From: DASXUX01 sp036504595
GTDB taxonomy: Bacteria; Planctomycetota; SZUA-567; H5-PLA8
Length of the DNA stretch: 64,000 bases
NCBI GenBank assembly: GCA_036504595.1
Contig: DASXUX010000031.1
Span: 1-64,000 of the forward strand
Direction of reading: 5' to 3'
Positions 32,866 through 42,089 of the stretch are shown here, one piece after another. Positions within the stretch are counted from its first letter, which is position 1; every line of letters begins with the position of its first letter. Under the pieces are notes generated by a model. That model was not told where the DNA came from, ran no database searches, and saw only the letters and a program-made list of their open reading frames with translations. The position numbers and the translations under genes were made by a program.

Positions 32866-35800
32866 ATGGGCATGAGCGGCCGCTTGAGAAAAATCGCCGA
32901 AGCCGTCGCACAAAAACCGGCGCTGGCACTCACCGATGCCGAATGGCTCGACTTCGGCTTCCGCAGCGTCCCCGCGGCGCGAGCCGGGTTTGCGGCGCTT
33001 CAGTCCAAGCCTGCCGTGGGCACGGCCCTCAGCGGCAAGTTCGAACCCATCCTCTGCGCGCTCGCTCAGTCCTGCGACGCCGATCAGGCTTTCTTTAAGT
33101 TTCAGCGCTGGATCGATGCGGGCGGCCCCGAACAATCTGCGGGCTGGGAGCAACCGGCGTTTCTGTCTCTATTGTGCCAGCTCTTTGCCGCTACGCCGGC
33201 GCTCAGCGAGTACCTGATCCGCTTTCCCGGCCGGACCGCTCCCATCCTGCAACCCGTCCTGAACAAACAAGTGACCGGCGGCACCACCGCTTGGCGGGAA
33301 CTTCTGAAAACCGCCCTCGGTAAATGCGACAGCTATTCCACCCAGCTCGCCGCTGTGCGCCGCATGCGCGTGGAATGCACGCTCCAGATCGCCGCGCTGG
33401 ATCTCTCGCTGCGTGTCGCTCTGCAAGACACTGTCCGAGCCCTAAGCGACCTCGCCGACGCCTGTATCGACGCAGCCCTGACAATCGCCATTGAGCGCCT
33501 TCGCCCACGCATGGGTATTCCTGCGGAACCTACCCCCCCGTCCCCCTTCCCTTTAAGGGAAGGGGGGGGCGGAGGGGTTCCTTTCGTCGTCTTCGCTCTC
33601 GGCAAGCTCGGCGGCCGCGAACTGAACTACAGCTCGGACATCGATCTGGTCTTTGCCTATCAGGGCGAAGGCGAAACAGTCGAGACCACGCGCCCCACCG
33701 ATCTGCATACGTACTTCATGGCTCTTGCCGAAGAACTCGTTAACGCGCTCGACAAAATCACCGACGATGGCCGCGTTTACCGCGTGGACCTGCGCCTGCG
33801 CCCGCACGGAAGCGTCGGCATGCTGGCGCAGAGCATTGCGCAAATGCTCAACTACTTCCAAGCCGAAGGCCGCACGTGGGAACGCCAGGCATGGCTGAAA
33901 GCGCGCGCCGTGGCCGGCGATCTGGCTCTGGGCAACACGCTCTTGACGGGACTGACGACCTTCATCTTCCGCCGCTATCTGACGCTCGATGCCATCGGCG
34001 ACATGCAGGCCCTGAAACGCCAGATTGAACTCAGCGTCTCCCGCCGTGGCGAAACCGATGACGAGGTGAAGCTCGGCCGCGGCGGCATCCGCGACATCGA
34101 ATTCACCGTACAGTTCATGCAGCTTCTGCACGGCAGCGAGTACGCGCGCGTCCGCCGGGGTAACACCCTTCGCACGCTCGAAGACCTGCGCCACGAAAAG
34201 CTGCTGGGCGATTTGGACGCCGAGGCCCTCACCGACGCCTACATTTTCCTCCGCAACGCCGAGCACCGCCTGCAGCTTCATGGCGATCTGCAGGTGCACA
34301 AGCTCCCGTCCGACCCGCTGGCTCGCCGGCGCATCGCCTTAAGTCTCGGCTACGTCGATACGCCGGCTTCCGGCACGCTTTCCGCCCTGAGTGCGCAGGA
34401 CGCCTTCGAAAACGACCGCCAGCGCCACACTGCGCGCACGCGTGAAGTCTTCGAAAGCCTGTTCGCGAACCTCTTCCGCGAAAACCAGGGTCCCGAAGGC
34501 GAGCTCTCCGACCTGCTGCTGGCGCCCGAACCCGACCTGAACGAAATCGGCGGACTGATGCACCATTTCGGCCTGGATGGCGCCGAAGGCACCGCCCGCG
34601 AACTGGTGGCGATGAGCCGCGAGAACGTGCCGCTTACCGCTCCATCCCGCACGCGAAAGTTCTTTGCGTCCGTCGCTCCTCGTTTATTGCGCGAACTTAC
34701 CGCTACCGGCGAGCCCGACGAAGCCCTGCGGCGATTCTCGCGGATCGTGGGCTCGTTGGGCGCCAAGGCCGTCTTCTACCAGATGCTCAACGAGAACAAC
34801 TGGCTGCTGCGCATGACGGTGGAACTGGCCGCATGGAGCGAATACCTGACTGACATCCTCGTCGCCAATCCCGGCCTCTTCGACGAACTCGTTGACGCGC
34901 TGCAAACCGGCCACTCCAAAAGCGCCGCCGACATGCTCGCTGAACTCGGCGAAATCACCAAGGGCGGCGACATCTCCGACACGCTGCGCGCCTACCGCGC
35001 CGGCGAACTGCTCCGCATCGGCGTTCGCGATTTGATCCATGACGCGCAGATGGAGCAGACCCAGGGCGAACTCAGCGACCTGGCTGAAGCCATCCTGCGG
35101 ATTCAGCTTCAGCACAGCCTCAAACATCACCGCGAGCAGTACGGCGACCTGAAAACTGCCGCTGGCAAGCCTGCCGGTTTCGCCATCATCGCGCTCGGAA
35201 AATTCGGCGGCCGCGAGATGAACTACGGCTCCGATCTGGACGTGATCTTCTTCTACGGCAGCGAAGGTCAGACCGACAGCGGCATCGCCGCCGTGACGTA
35301 CTTCGGCGAACTGGCCCAGTTGCTCACTCGCGCGCTGGCGACGCCCACCGGCCTCGGCTCTCTTTATCAGCTTGATGCCCGCCTGCGCCCCAGCGGCGGA
35401 AAAGGCCCGCTGGCTCAATCGGCGGAATACTTCAAGCAGTATTGGCAGAGCGGTCAGCTCGCCGACTGGGAACGCCTCGCGCTCACTCGCGCCCGTTTTG
35501 TCGCCGGTGACGAAGCCGTTGCCGAGCGGGCCTTGCATCTCATCCGCAGTGCAATCTATTCGCCGCTGAAAGACACTCGCACGCTCGGCGGCGAAGTCCG
35601 CGACATGCGCAAGCGCCTGGAAGCCAGCGCCGACCCCGACGACATGAAGCGCGGCCGCGGTGGCATCATGGACATCGAATTCACCGCGCAATACCTGCAG
35701 CTCGTTCACGCCCCGGCGCTCCCGCCGCTGCGCCAGGCCAACACGGAGCAATCCCTGCGCATGCTGATGAAGTTCGGCAAGCTCACGCGGGAAGATGGCA

Positions 35801-36030
35801 CCGCGCTGCTCGAAGCCTATGCCTTCCTGCGGCGCATGGAAAACCGCGTGCGCATTGTTCACGGCCTCTCCGCCCATAAGCTGCCGCAAAAGAGCGACGC
35901 CCTGCGCAGACTCGCCCTCCGAGCCGGCTATAGCGATCAGGAAAGCAGCAACGCCGAAGAACAAGTCAAACGCGACTACGAATCCTGGACCGGCCGCGTG
36001 CGGGGAATCTTCGAAAAAGTCGTAGTGTAG
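32866..36030 (+). CDS. glnE: Bifunctional glutamine synthetase adenylyltransferase/deadenylase
   Basis: 1,054 residues with the duplicated GlnE architecture. The first nucleotidyltransferase motif is GGRELNYSSDIDLVF and the second is GGREMNYGSDLDVIFF; each is followed by the GRGGIRDIEFTVQF / GRGGIMDIEFTAQY type motif. It adds and removes AMP on glutamine synthetase according to nitrogen status. Between RPRMGIP and FVVFALGKLGG, residues about 220-240 (EPTPPSPFPLREGGGGG) are an in-frame repeat insertion just before the first active-site motif. An upstream ribosome site is weak. Usual family length is about 940-1,000. Confidence 0.95.
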   Translation: MGMSGRLRKIAEAVAQKPALALTDAEWLDFGFRSVPAARAGFAALQSKPAVGTALSGKFEPILCALAQSCDADQAFFKFQRWIDAGGPEQSAGWEQPAFLSLLCQLFAATPALSEYLIRFPGRTAPILQPVLNKQVTGGTTAWRELLKTALGKCDSYSTQLAAVRRMRVECTLQIAALDLSLRVALQDTVRALSDLADACIDAALTIAIERLRPRMGIPAEPTPPSPFPLREGGGGGVPFVVFALGKLGGRELNYSSDIDLVFAYQGEGETVETTRPTDLHTYFMALAEELVNALDKITDDGRVYRVDLRLRPHGSVGMLAQSIAQMLNYFQAEGRTWERQAWLKARAVAGDLALGNTLLTGLTTFIFRRYLTLDAIGDMQALKRQIELSVSRRGETDDEVKLGRGGIRDIEFTVQFMQLLHGSEYARVRRGNTLRTLEDLRHEKLLGDLDAEALTDAYIFLRNAEHRLQLHGDLQVHKLPSDPLARRRIALSLGYVDTPASGTLSALSAQDAFENDRQRHTARTREVFESLFANLFRENQGPEGELSDLLLAPEPDLNEIGGLMHHFGLDGAEGTARELVAMSRENVPLTAPSRTRKFFASVAPRLLRELTATGEPDEALRRFSRIVGSLGAKAVFYQMLNENNWLLRMTVELAAWSEYLTDILVANPGLFDELVDALQTGHSKSAADMLAELGEITKGGDISDTLRAYRAGELLRIGVRDLIHDAQMEQTQGELSDLAEAILRIQLQHSLKHHREQYGDLKTAAGKPAGFAIIALGKFGGREMNYGSDLDVIFFYGSEGQTDSGIAAVTYFGELAQLLTRALATPTGLGSLYQLDARLRPSGGKGPLAQSAEYFKQYWQSGQLADWERLALTRARFVAGDEAVAERALHLIRSAIYSPLKDTRTLGGEVRDMRKRLEASADPDDMKRGRGGIMDIEFTAQYLQLVHAPALPPLRQANTEQSLRMLMKFGKLTREDGTALLEAYAFLRRMENRVRIVHGLSAHKLPQKSDALRRLALRAGYSDQESSNAEEQVKRDYESWTGRVRGIFEKVVV
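33529..33580 (+). repeat. Variant of the hairpin element inside glnE
   Basis: cccccgtcccccttcccttt then aagggaaggggggggcgg and aggggttcc: the same hairpin plan and the same orientation as the canonical copies, with a ccctt/aaggg stem. Confidence 0.7.
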
Positions 36031-36036
36031 AAGTTC

Positions 36037-36098
36037 ACCGCAGAGGACGCGGAGGCGAAGACTAATATCCTAGATCTTTCCTCTGCGCCCTCTGCGGT
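36037..36098. repeat. Inverted repeat after glnE, possible terminator
   Basis: Arms 36037-36055 (accgcagaggacgcggagg) and 36080-36098 pair at 17 of 19 positions, followed by ttgctttt. It may act as a transcription terminator but looks like a member of the dispersed repeat family seen at 2299 and 15571. Confidence 0.65.
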
Positions 36099-36116
36099 TT
36101 GCTTTTAGGAGCCCGT

Positions 36117-37490
36117 GTGCCCGACACTCAATCCGCAATCCAAGATCCACAATCCGCAATCGAACACCACTGGTGGTCCGGCCTGACTGCGCGCCATTGG
36201 GCGGTGCTGATTATGGCCTATCTCGGCTGGGTCTTTGACGTGATGGACGTCTTCGCGTTGGCGCTGGTCAAAGAGTCCGCCATGCGCGAACTGCTCGGAA
36301 AAGATGCGACGCCTGAAAACGTCGCGGTTTACAGCGGCTACGTTCTCGGCTTGACGCTCGTCGGTTGGTCGGCTGGCGGGCTTATCTTCGGCATGGTCGC
36401 CGACCGCTGGGGCCGCACGCGAACGATGGCCTTTACGATTCTCCTCTTTTCCGTCTTCACCGGCCTGCAAGGCTTCGCTCAAAACTGGTGGCAGCTTTTC
36501 CTCCTGCGCTTCGTCGCCTCGATGGGCATCGGCGGCGAATGGGGCGCCGGCGCGGCGCTCGTCGCTGAAGTCTTCCCCGTGCGTTCGCGTTACGTGGCCG
36601 CTGGAATTCTGCAGTCCGCCGCTGGCACCGGCTTCTTCATGGCGACGTTCCTGTGGTGGGGCGTGCAAAGCTGGCATCCAGGCGCGGACTCCTGGCGCTG
36701 GGTCTTCTGGATCGGCGCGCTGCCCGCACTGCTCGCGTTGATCGTGCGCCTGGGCATGCGCGAACCGGACGCGTGGGTCGCCGCGCGAAGCGCCGCGAGA
36801 CGCGGAGACGGGGCGGCCGGGGGCGGCGCAAGCGGCAGCGCAAATCTTTCTGAGAAAATCGGGTCGCTGTATGCTCTATTTTCCGATCCCGAACTGCGCC
36901 GCCGAACGCTGCTGGGTACGGCGCTGGCCACCATCGGCATTTTCACTTACTGGGGAACCACGTACTGGGGACCCGAAGCTCTGGCCGAAGTCCTGAAATC
37001 CTGCGGCAGCACCGGCGCTCTCTTTACGACCCAGAAGACACGTGGGCTTTTGACGCTCAACGCCGGAGCGCTCGCGGGCTTCCTCCTATTCATTCCAGTG
37101 ACCGGCTATCTCGGCCGCCGCTGGGCCTTCGCGGTGTTCCATCTCGGCAGTCTGATTTTTGTGCCGTTGGCATTTCTCGCGGGTCGAACGTACGGCAGTT
37201 GGCTGGTGCTCTTCTTCATCGCCGGCATTTTCTCGACTGGAATCTACAGCGGCTATACGATCTATTTTCCCGAACTGTTTCCGACACGGTTGCGAGCAAC
37301 CGGGGCCGGTTTCTGTTACAACGTTGCGCGCATTACCGGCGCGCCGGGGCCGGTGATGAAGGGTTGGTTTTTGAGCGTCTTTGGAAGTGGCGCCGTCTCC
37401 GGAGCGGCCATCGCCAGCGTGTACGTGCTGGCGTTTCTGGTGATCCCGTTCCTGCCGGAAACGAAGGACGTCAAACTGGATACTGAATAG
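36117..37490 (+). CDS. MFS transporter (metabolite:H+ symporter type)
   Basis: Start chosen at GTG 36117 because AGGAG ends 5 bases before it, giving 457 residues. Twelve hydrophobic segments are apparent. Motifs include GWVFDVMDVFALAL in helix 1, the loop 2-3 signature FGMVADRWGRTRT, and FVASMGIGGEWGAGAALVAEVFP in helix 4, which point to the sugar or aromatic-acid symporter subfamily. A central loop (RSAARRGDGAAGGGASGSAN) is encoded by an inverted gacggggcgg-type repeat. The N-terminal SAIQDPQSAIE comes from a caatccgcaatcc tract. The gene ends 8 bp before the AMP-ligase gene, so they are likely cotranscribed. Confidence 0.88.
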   Translation: MPDTQSAIQDPQSAIEHHWWSGLTARHWAVLIMAYLGWVFDVMDVFALALVKESAMRELLGKDATPENVAVYSGYVLGLTLVGWSAGGLIFGMVADRWGRTRTMAFTILLFSVFTGLQGFAQNWWQLFLLRFVASMGIGGEWGAGAALVAEVFPVRSRYVAAGILQSAAGTGFFMATFLWWGVQSWHPGADSWRWVFWIGALPALLALIVRLGMREPDAWVAARSAARRGDGAAGGGASGSANLSEKIGSLYALFSDPELRRRTLLGTALATIGIFTYWGTTYWGPEALAEVLKSCGSTGALFTTQKTRGLLTLNAGALAGFLLFIPVTGYLGRRWAFAVFHLGSLIFVPLAFLAGRTYGSWLVLFFIAGIFSTGIYSGYTIYFPELFPTRLRATGAGFCYNVARITGAPGPVMKGWFLSVFGSGAVSGAAIASVYVLAFLVIPFLPETKDVKLDTE

Positions 37491-37498
37491 CAGGACAG

Positions 37499-39178
37499 AT
37501 GAATCCGCACGATACCCCTTGCACACTCATCGACGCATTGTCCCTGACCGCCGCCAAAGCGCCGTCAACAGGGATCACCGTTTTCGACCGCCGCGGCCAG
37601 AACGGCGAACGCCGTTCTTACAGCCAGTTGCTCGCAAGCGCGCAGCACGCCGCTGGCCTCCTCGCCGCCGCTGGCATCGCTCCCGGCGATCGCGTGCTCT
37701 TCTGCTTGAACACGTCCTGGGATCTGCTCGAGGCCTACTTTGGAGCTCTGCTGCGCGGCGCGTGCCCTGTGCTGATTGCGCCCTCCGGAGCCCTTGGCGG
37801 CGCGGCCACTCACGCGCAGAAGCTCTCGACGTTTGTTGAACTGCTCGGCGCCAGGCGGCTCATCTGCGATGAGACGACGCGCAAAGAACTGGCTGATTTT
37901 GGCGCGTCGGCCGCCCACGTTGCGCTGACGCCGCCGGAACTGCGCGCACTGAATGCGCCCGCTGGACTCACGCCGCCGCCCGAGGCCGCGCCCGGCGATA
38001 TCGCATTCATGCAACTCACCAGCGGCTCGACCGGCCGGCAGCGCGCAGTGCAGATCCGGCACTCCAACGTGCTGGCCAACATCCATGCGCTCGCCGCGTT
38101 CACGCACTCGGTGCCCTTTTCCGGAAATCAGCGCATCGTCTCGTGGTTGCCGCTCAACCACGACATGGGGCTAGTCGGCTGTCTGCTGTTCTCGATTGTA
38201 AATGGATTTGAGCTGTTCTTGTTGCGGCCGGATTCCTTCCTCGCTCGCCCCCGCCTGTGGCTGCAAACGATCAGCGCCGGTCGCGGAACGCTCACACCCG
38301 CGCCTAACTTCGCCTACCAGCTCTGCTGCGACCGGCTTACCGATCAGGATCTCGCCGGCCTTGATCTGTCCGGCTGTAGAGCCCTGACGGGCGCGGAAAT
38401 GGTCCAACCGCAGACCTGCCGCGCCTTCTCCGAAAAAATGTCGGCCTATGGAATGCGGCCCGAAATGCTGATGCCATCCTATGGCATGGCTGAAACCACG
38501 CTTGGGATTACCGCCGACGTGCGGGGCCGCGGCGTCCGCACGCTGCCCATACCCGGCGCCGACAAGAGCGCCGGCGACGTGGTTTGCGTTGGCGCTCCCG
38601 TGGAGCACACCGAAGTCCGCATCAGTTCGCCTTCCGAGCCCGGCCGGTTCTTGCCTGAGCAGCAGATCGGAGAGGTGTGGGTGAACGGGCCCAGCGTTTT
38701 CGCCGGCTACTACAATGATCCCGAAGCCAGCGCCGACGCGCTGCCAACCGTCGCTGGCCGAGTGTGGCTGCGCACCGGCGATCTGGGCTTCATGCACGAC
38801 GATGAACTTTACATTACGGGCCGCATCAAGGATCTGCTGATCATCCACGGCCACAACCTTATGCCGCACGAGCTAGAATGGCTGGCCGAAGGCGTCACCG
38901 GCGGCGGAGGCACCGAACGCTGCGGCGCGTTCAGCGTCCCGGGCGGCGCTCAGGGCGAACAGGCCGTGGTTGTTGTCGAAGTTGCGGGCACAAAAGCCGC
39001 CGCGTTGCCCGCTCTGGCCCACGAAATCCGCACGCGCGTTGGCAAGGTGCTCGGCCTGCCGCTCTCCGACGTCGTTTTCGTCAAGCGCGGCCAGATTCCG
39101 AAAACGACCAGCGGCAAGGTCCAGCGCCGGCAGTTGCGCCAGCGCTTCCTGGAAGGCAAGTTGGAGCGATTAGGATGA
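37499..39178 (+). CDS. Fatty acyl-AMP ligase-like (FAAL) AMP-binding enzyme
   Basis: 559 residues of the ANL superfamily. P-loop: QLTSGSTGRQRAVQIRH; A4/A5 region: PSYGMAETTLGIT; A7: YITGRIKDLLIIHGHNLMPHELEW; A10 lysine in PKTTSGKVQRRQL. The HGHNLMPHELE motif, in the position of the HNYYPQDIE-like motif of FAAL enzymes, suggests transfer of an acyl-adenylate to an acyl-carrier protein rather than CoA. No carrier-protein gene is nearby. The stop codon overlaps the next gene (ATGA). The substrate is not predictable beyond a carboxylic or fatty acid. Confidence 0.85.
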   Translation: MNPHDTPCTLIDALSLTAAKAPSTGITVFDRRGQNGERRSYSQLLASAQHAAGLLAAAGIAPGDRVLFCLNTSWDLLEAYFGALLRGACPVLIAPSGALGGAATHAQKLSTFVELLGARRLICDETTRKELADFGASAAHVALTPPELRALNAPAGLTPPPEAAPGDIAFMQLTSGSTGRQRAVQIRHSNVLANIHALAAFTHSVPFSGNQRIVSWLPLNHDMGLVGCLLFSIVNGFELFLLRPDSFLARPRLWLQTISAGRGTLTPAPNFAYQLCCDRLTDQDLAGLDLSGCRALTGAEMVQPQTCRAFSEKMSAYGMRPEMLMPSYGMAETTLGITADVRGRGVRTLPIPGADKSAGDVVCVGAPVEHTEVRISSPSEPGRFLPEQQIGEVWVNGPSVFAGYYNDPEASADALPTVAGRVWLRTGDLGFMHDDELYITGRIKDLLIIHGHNLMPHELEWLAEGVTGGGGTERCGAFSVPGGAQGEQAVVVVEVAGTKAAALPALAHEIRTRVGKVLGLPLSDVVFVKRGQIPKTTSGKVQRRQLRQRFLEGKLERLG

Positions 39179-39978
39179 TGCGCCCCGTCATCGGTCTAAA
39201 CACTTCTCTGATGAAAATGGAGGATCCCCTTGAGGCGCGGGCGCTCTGCCATTTGAAGTACATCGACTCTGTCGCTGCGGCCGGCGGCGTGCCCGTTTTC
39301 ATCCCGCCGTATACGGATCTCTCCATGCTTCAGGAAGCGCTCGCCAAGCTGGACGGCTTCCTTCTGATCGGCGGTCCAGATTACGATCCGGCGCACTACG
39401 GCGAGAAGGCGTGTCAGCCAGGCAAGGTGATGCACTCGCGCCGCGATACTTTCGATCTGGCGCTCGCCGAAGCTTTGCTGCGAAAAACCGCGCTGCCGGT
39501 GCTCGGAATCTGCGGCGGTCTGCAGCTCATTAATCTGCACTTTGGCGGCGCGTTGATTCAGGATCTGCGCAGCCAGTGGCAGCCCGACGCCAAACACGCC
39601 AGCACTCTGTTGCATGCCGATGCAGAACGCGCTGGGTCGCAAAAAGGCAACGCGTACCGGCACGAACTCAAACTGAAGCCCGGCAGCCTGCTGGAACGCA
39701 TCGTCGGCGCGCCGAAATTGCTGACGAACTCCTTTCACCATCAGGCCGCGTGCCCCAATCGCATCGGAAAGGGCCTGGTTCCCACCGCGTGGGCTCCCGA
39801 CGGAGTTATCGAGGCGCTGGAACTGGATTTTGCGCACGCCCCAGCTCCCAAAGGCCAAGAGTCAAGAGCCATGAGCCATGAGCGCTTTCTCCTCGCGGTC
39901 CAATGGCACCCGGAACGCCAGACGCCCGATCGCCCTCACGCCGCGCTCTTCGAAGCCCTCGTGAAAGCTTCAAAATAG
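39175..39978 (+). CDS. Class I glutamine amidotransferase-like peptidase C26
   Basis: 267 residues from ATG 39175, which overlaps the ligase stop; a second ATG follows directly. The C26/PuuD-like fold shows the nucleophile Cys113 in LPVLGICGGLQLIN and the His-Glu pair in VQWHPERQ, with LIGGPDYDPAHYG as oxyanion region. Members hydrolyse gamma-glutamyl amides. A segment before the catalytic His (KGQESRAMSHE) is encoded by a caagagtcaagagcc tract, an unusual place for a repeat since it is only ten residues from the active-site His. Coupling to the AMP ligase suggests a shared pathway. Confidence 0.85.
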   Translation: MMRPVIGLNTSLMKMEDPLEARALCHLKYIDSVAAAGGVPVFIPPYTDLSMLQEALAKLDGFLLIGGPDYDPAHYGEKACQPGKVMHSRRDTFDLALAEALLRKTALPVLGICGGLQLINLHFGGALIQDLRSQWQPDAKHASTLLHADAERAGSQKGNAYRHELKLKPGSLLERIVGAPKLLTNSFHHQAACPNRIGKGLVPTAWAPDGVIEALELDFAHAPAPKGQESRAMSHERFLLAVQWHPERQTPDRPHAALFEALVKASK

Positions 39979-40279
39979 CACCGCATAGGCAGTAATGTGC
40001 GACCTTTGCGCTTCTCGGCGTCTCTGCGTTGAACGTGAAGACTCTACCAAAACCCGAAAATATGCCTTTTGCGTGCGGCGAAAACCTGCTACTATCCTGC
40101 CCCGAATTTATCGGCAGGTCAAACAGGGGTGCCTGAACCGACTCGTTGGCCGCCATGTGGCGGCGCGGGAGACTTTTGTTCCCTGAAGTTCTGGTGCGGT
40201 CAGGTCCGTCCCGGTTTGCGCCGGCGGCCATTCGGCTGTGGTACTGCCGCCCGCGGAATGATCTTGGAGGAGTGGAAAG
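39979..40279. other. Intergenic region
   Basis: About 300 bp with no supported gene. Positions 39998-40032 (cgacctttgcgcttctcggc and following) are a half-copy of the ctttgcgtc repeat family. The ribosome site ggaggagtgg for the next gene is at 40266-40275. Confidence 0.5.
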
Positions 40280-40867
40280 ATGGTCAAGCAGTGGATGGTG
40301 AGCGTGCTGGCGTGTCTGTTGTGCCTGGGCTTGGTCGCTGGCGCGGCGGAAGACAAGAAGGTCGAAAAGAAAGAAGAGAAGAAGGTCGAAAAGAAAGAAG
40401 AAAAGAATCAGTTCGTTCTGCCCGAGTCGGTGAAGACCGCCTTCGCGGCCCGCTACAAAGGCGCCGAGATCGTTGAAGCCAAGGACAAGAAGGAGAGCAT
40501 CGAAATCAAGGCGAAGGATAAGCTCAACGAGAGCTTCAAAGTCGTTGTCGGTCCGGATGGCAAGGTCTGGTCCGAAAGCAAGCACAAGGTTGCCTTGGCC
40601 GACGTCCCGGCCCCGGTCGCCGATTCAGCCAAGAAGTGGATTGCCGCTGGCAAGCTGGCGGACGCCGCTGAAGTCGAAGGCAAGAAGGGTCAGCCCGCTG
40701 TTTATCAGCTCGAAGGCACGGTTGGCGACAAGCAGATCGAAGCCAAGATTGCCGAGGACGGCAAAGTGATCAAGGCCGACAGCGCCGAAGCCAAGAAGGA
40801 AGAGAAGAAGGAAGAAAAGAAGGAAGAGAAGAAGGAAAAGAAGGCCGAGAAGAAAGAAGCCAAGTGA
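40280..40867 (+). CDS. Secreted PepSY-like protein with Lys/Glu-rich ends
   Basis: 195 residues. Signal peptide MVKQWMVSVLACLLCLGLVAG with cleavage near residue 22. The middle (LPESVKTAFAARYKGAEIVE, then repeats around FKVVVGPDGKVW and QIEAKIAEDGKVIKA) looks like two PepSY-like units, a fold found in inhibitor or regulatory periplasmic proteins. Both flanks are K/E repeats (KKVEKKEEKK, KKEEKKEEKKEEKK), which would be highly charged and possibly helical. Strong ribosome site ggaggag. A perfect terminator follows, so it is probably monocistronic. Confidence 0.8.
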   Translation: MVKQWMVSVLACLLCLGLVAGAAEDKKVEKKEEKKVEKKEEKNQFVLPESVKTAFAARYKGAEIVEAKDKKESIEIKAKDKLNESFKVVVGPDGKVWSESKHKVALADVPAPVADSAKKWIAAGKLADAAEVEGKKGQPAVYQLEGTVGDKQIEAKIAEDGKVIKADSAEAKKEEKKEEKKEEKKEKKAEKKEAK

Positions 40868-40926
40868 GGCGGCTGTAGCGGAGGCTGCGGTTCGCAGCTC
40901 ACCGAAAAATAGCTCAGAAACCACAT

Positions 40927-40960
40927 CAGCGCGCCCCCAAAAGGGGCGCGCTGGTGTTTT
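40927..40960 (+). terminator. Intrinsic terminator
   Basis: Perfect 11-bp stem cagcgcgcccc (40927-40937) with ggggcgcgctg (40943-40953), 5-base loop, followed by gtgtttt. Confidence 0.88.
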
Positions 40961-41017
40961 GTGCCGCAGGCCTCTGGCCTGCCGTTGCCGTTCGTAATTC
41001 GGGCATCTCGCCCGCTG

Positions 41018-41067
41018 CTCCGGTCCCCCTCTCCCCCGCGAGGGAGAGGGGTTCGGGGTGAGGGGGT
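41018..41067 (+). repeat. CCCTCTC-type hairpin element, copy 5 (intergenic)
   Basis: Canonical copy between the PepSY-like gene and birA, with the same upstream flank (gttcgtaattcgggcatctc) as the copies at 9214 and 23330. One base differs in the tail (ggttcggggtg). Confidence 0.9.
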
Positions 41068-41196
41068 GGGCAAGACGCCTGCACCAAGCTATGGCACCGA
41101 ACACAGTGACGTGCACTCCCGTCCTCCTTAGCGCTCGCGCCCGGCACTTTGCGAATCGCAGCGGTAGCCGCTAAAACATTCGCAGGAGCCCCCGTT

Positions 41197-42087
41197 TTGT
41201 CGAACCTGTTCAAGAGCGATGATGATGTGCGCGCCTTTGCTGCCGCTCTTGGCACTCAGCACATCGGCAAGCAACTCGGCTACCAGCTTCGCGTCGGCTC
41301 CACAAACAAGCTTGCGCTGGAAGCCGGCGCCATGGGCACTGCTCACGGAACGGTCTTCATCGCCGAAGAGCAGAGCGCCGGCCGCGGCCGCCGTGGCCGA
41401 TCCTGGCTCGCGCCCGGTGGACTGGCCTTGCTCTTCAGCGTGCTCGTGCGGCCCGCGAAGCTCCCCGGTCTGCGCGAAGAGGACATTGGCTGGATTCCGC
41501 TCGTGGCCGGACTGGCATCCGTGGAGGCGATCTCGCACAGTTGCGCGCTCGACATCGCTCTCAAATGGCCCAACGATATCGTGGTCCCCAGTTCGCAGCC
41601 GCCGGGTTGGCGCAAGCTGGGCGGTATCCTCTGCGAAAGCACGCTGGTCGCAACGATGATAACCGGCTCAACCGGCGATGATGCCTGTGCCGGCAGCTAC
41701 GTTGTGATCGGTATCGGCCTGAACGTGAATCAGTCCCGCGAAGACCTTCCGCCTCCGCCAGCCGTGCCCACGAGTGTGCTCGTGGAAACCGGGAGCGTGA
41801 CCGATCGCCGCACTCTTCTCTCAACGGTGCTGGGGAAACTGGAGCAACGCTTGCTGGAACTGTCCGACTCCCGCGCGCGCCACACATTGAAGTCCAGCAT
41901 CGAAGCCCGTCTGCGCCGCTGGTGGACGCCACAGCGCTCATTGCGCGTGCGAATCCCCACCGAAGCCGGCTCGGAAACTCTTAGTGCTCAGTTTTTAGGC
42001 TTGGACGATTTCGGCCGCTTACGCCTGCGACTTCCGGATACTCAAGAACTGGCTCTAGCCGACGCCGAAGTGCTCGCCGTTGAATAA
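41197..42087 (+). CDS. birA: Biotin-[acetyl-CoA-carboxylase] ligase
   Basis: I choose TTG 41197 because AGGAG lies 8 bases before it; a TTG at 41149 is also in frame. About 296 residues. Signature GRGRRGRSW for biotinyl-AMP binding, KWPNDI, and GIGLNVNQ are all present, followed by an SH3-like C-terminal domain. There is no N-terminal helix-turn-helix, so this is the ligase-only (group I) form and not a repressor. It attaches biotin to the carboxyl carrier protein. Confidence 0.93.
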   Translation: MSNLFKSDDDVRAFAAALGTQHIGKQLGYQLRVGSTNKLALEAGAMGTAHGTVFIAEEQSAGRGRRGRSWLAPGGLALLFSVLVRPAKLPGLREEDIGWIPLVAGLASVEAISHSCALDIALKWPNDIVVPSSQPPGWRKLGGILCESTLVATMITGSTGDDACAGSYVVIGIGLNVNQSREDLPPPPAVPTSVLVETGSVTDRRTLLSTVLGKLEQRLLELSDSRARHTLKSSIEARLRRWWTPQRSLRVRIPTEAGSETLSAQFLGLDDFGRLRLRLPDTQELALADAEVLAVE

Positions 42088-42089
42088 AC

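Noticed and set aside
34684..35964. Long minus-strand open frame opposite glnE
   Set aside because: Shadow of a conserved gene, no family resemblance, no ribosome site.
38878..39174. N-terminal extension of the C26 protein into the AMP-ligase gene
   Set aside because: Arg-rich out-of-frame reading of the ligase; the family begins at the ATG overlapping the ligase stop.
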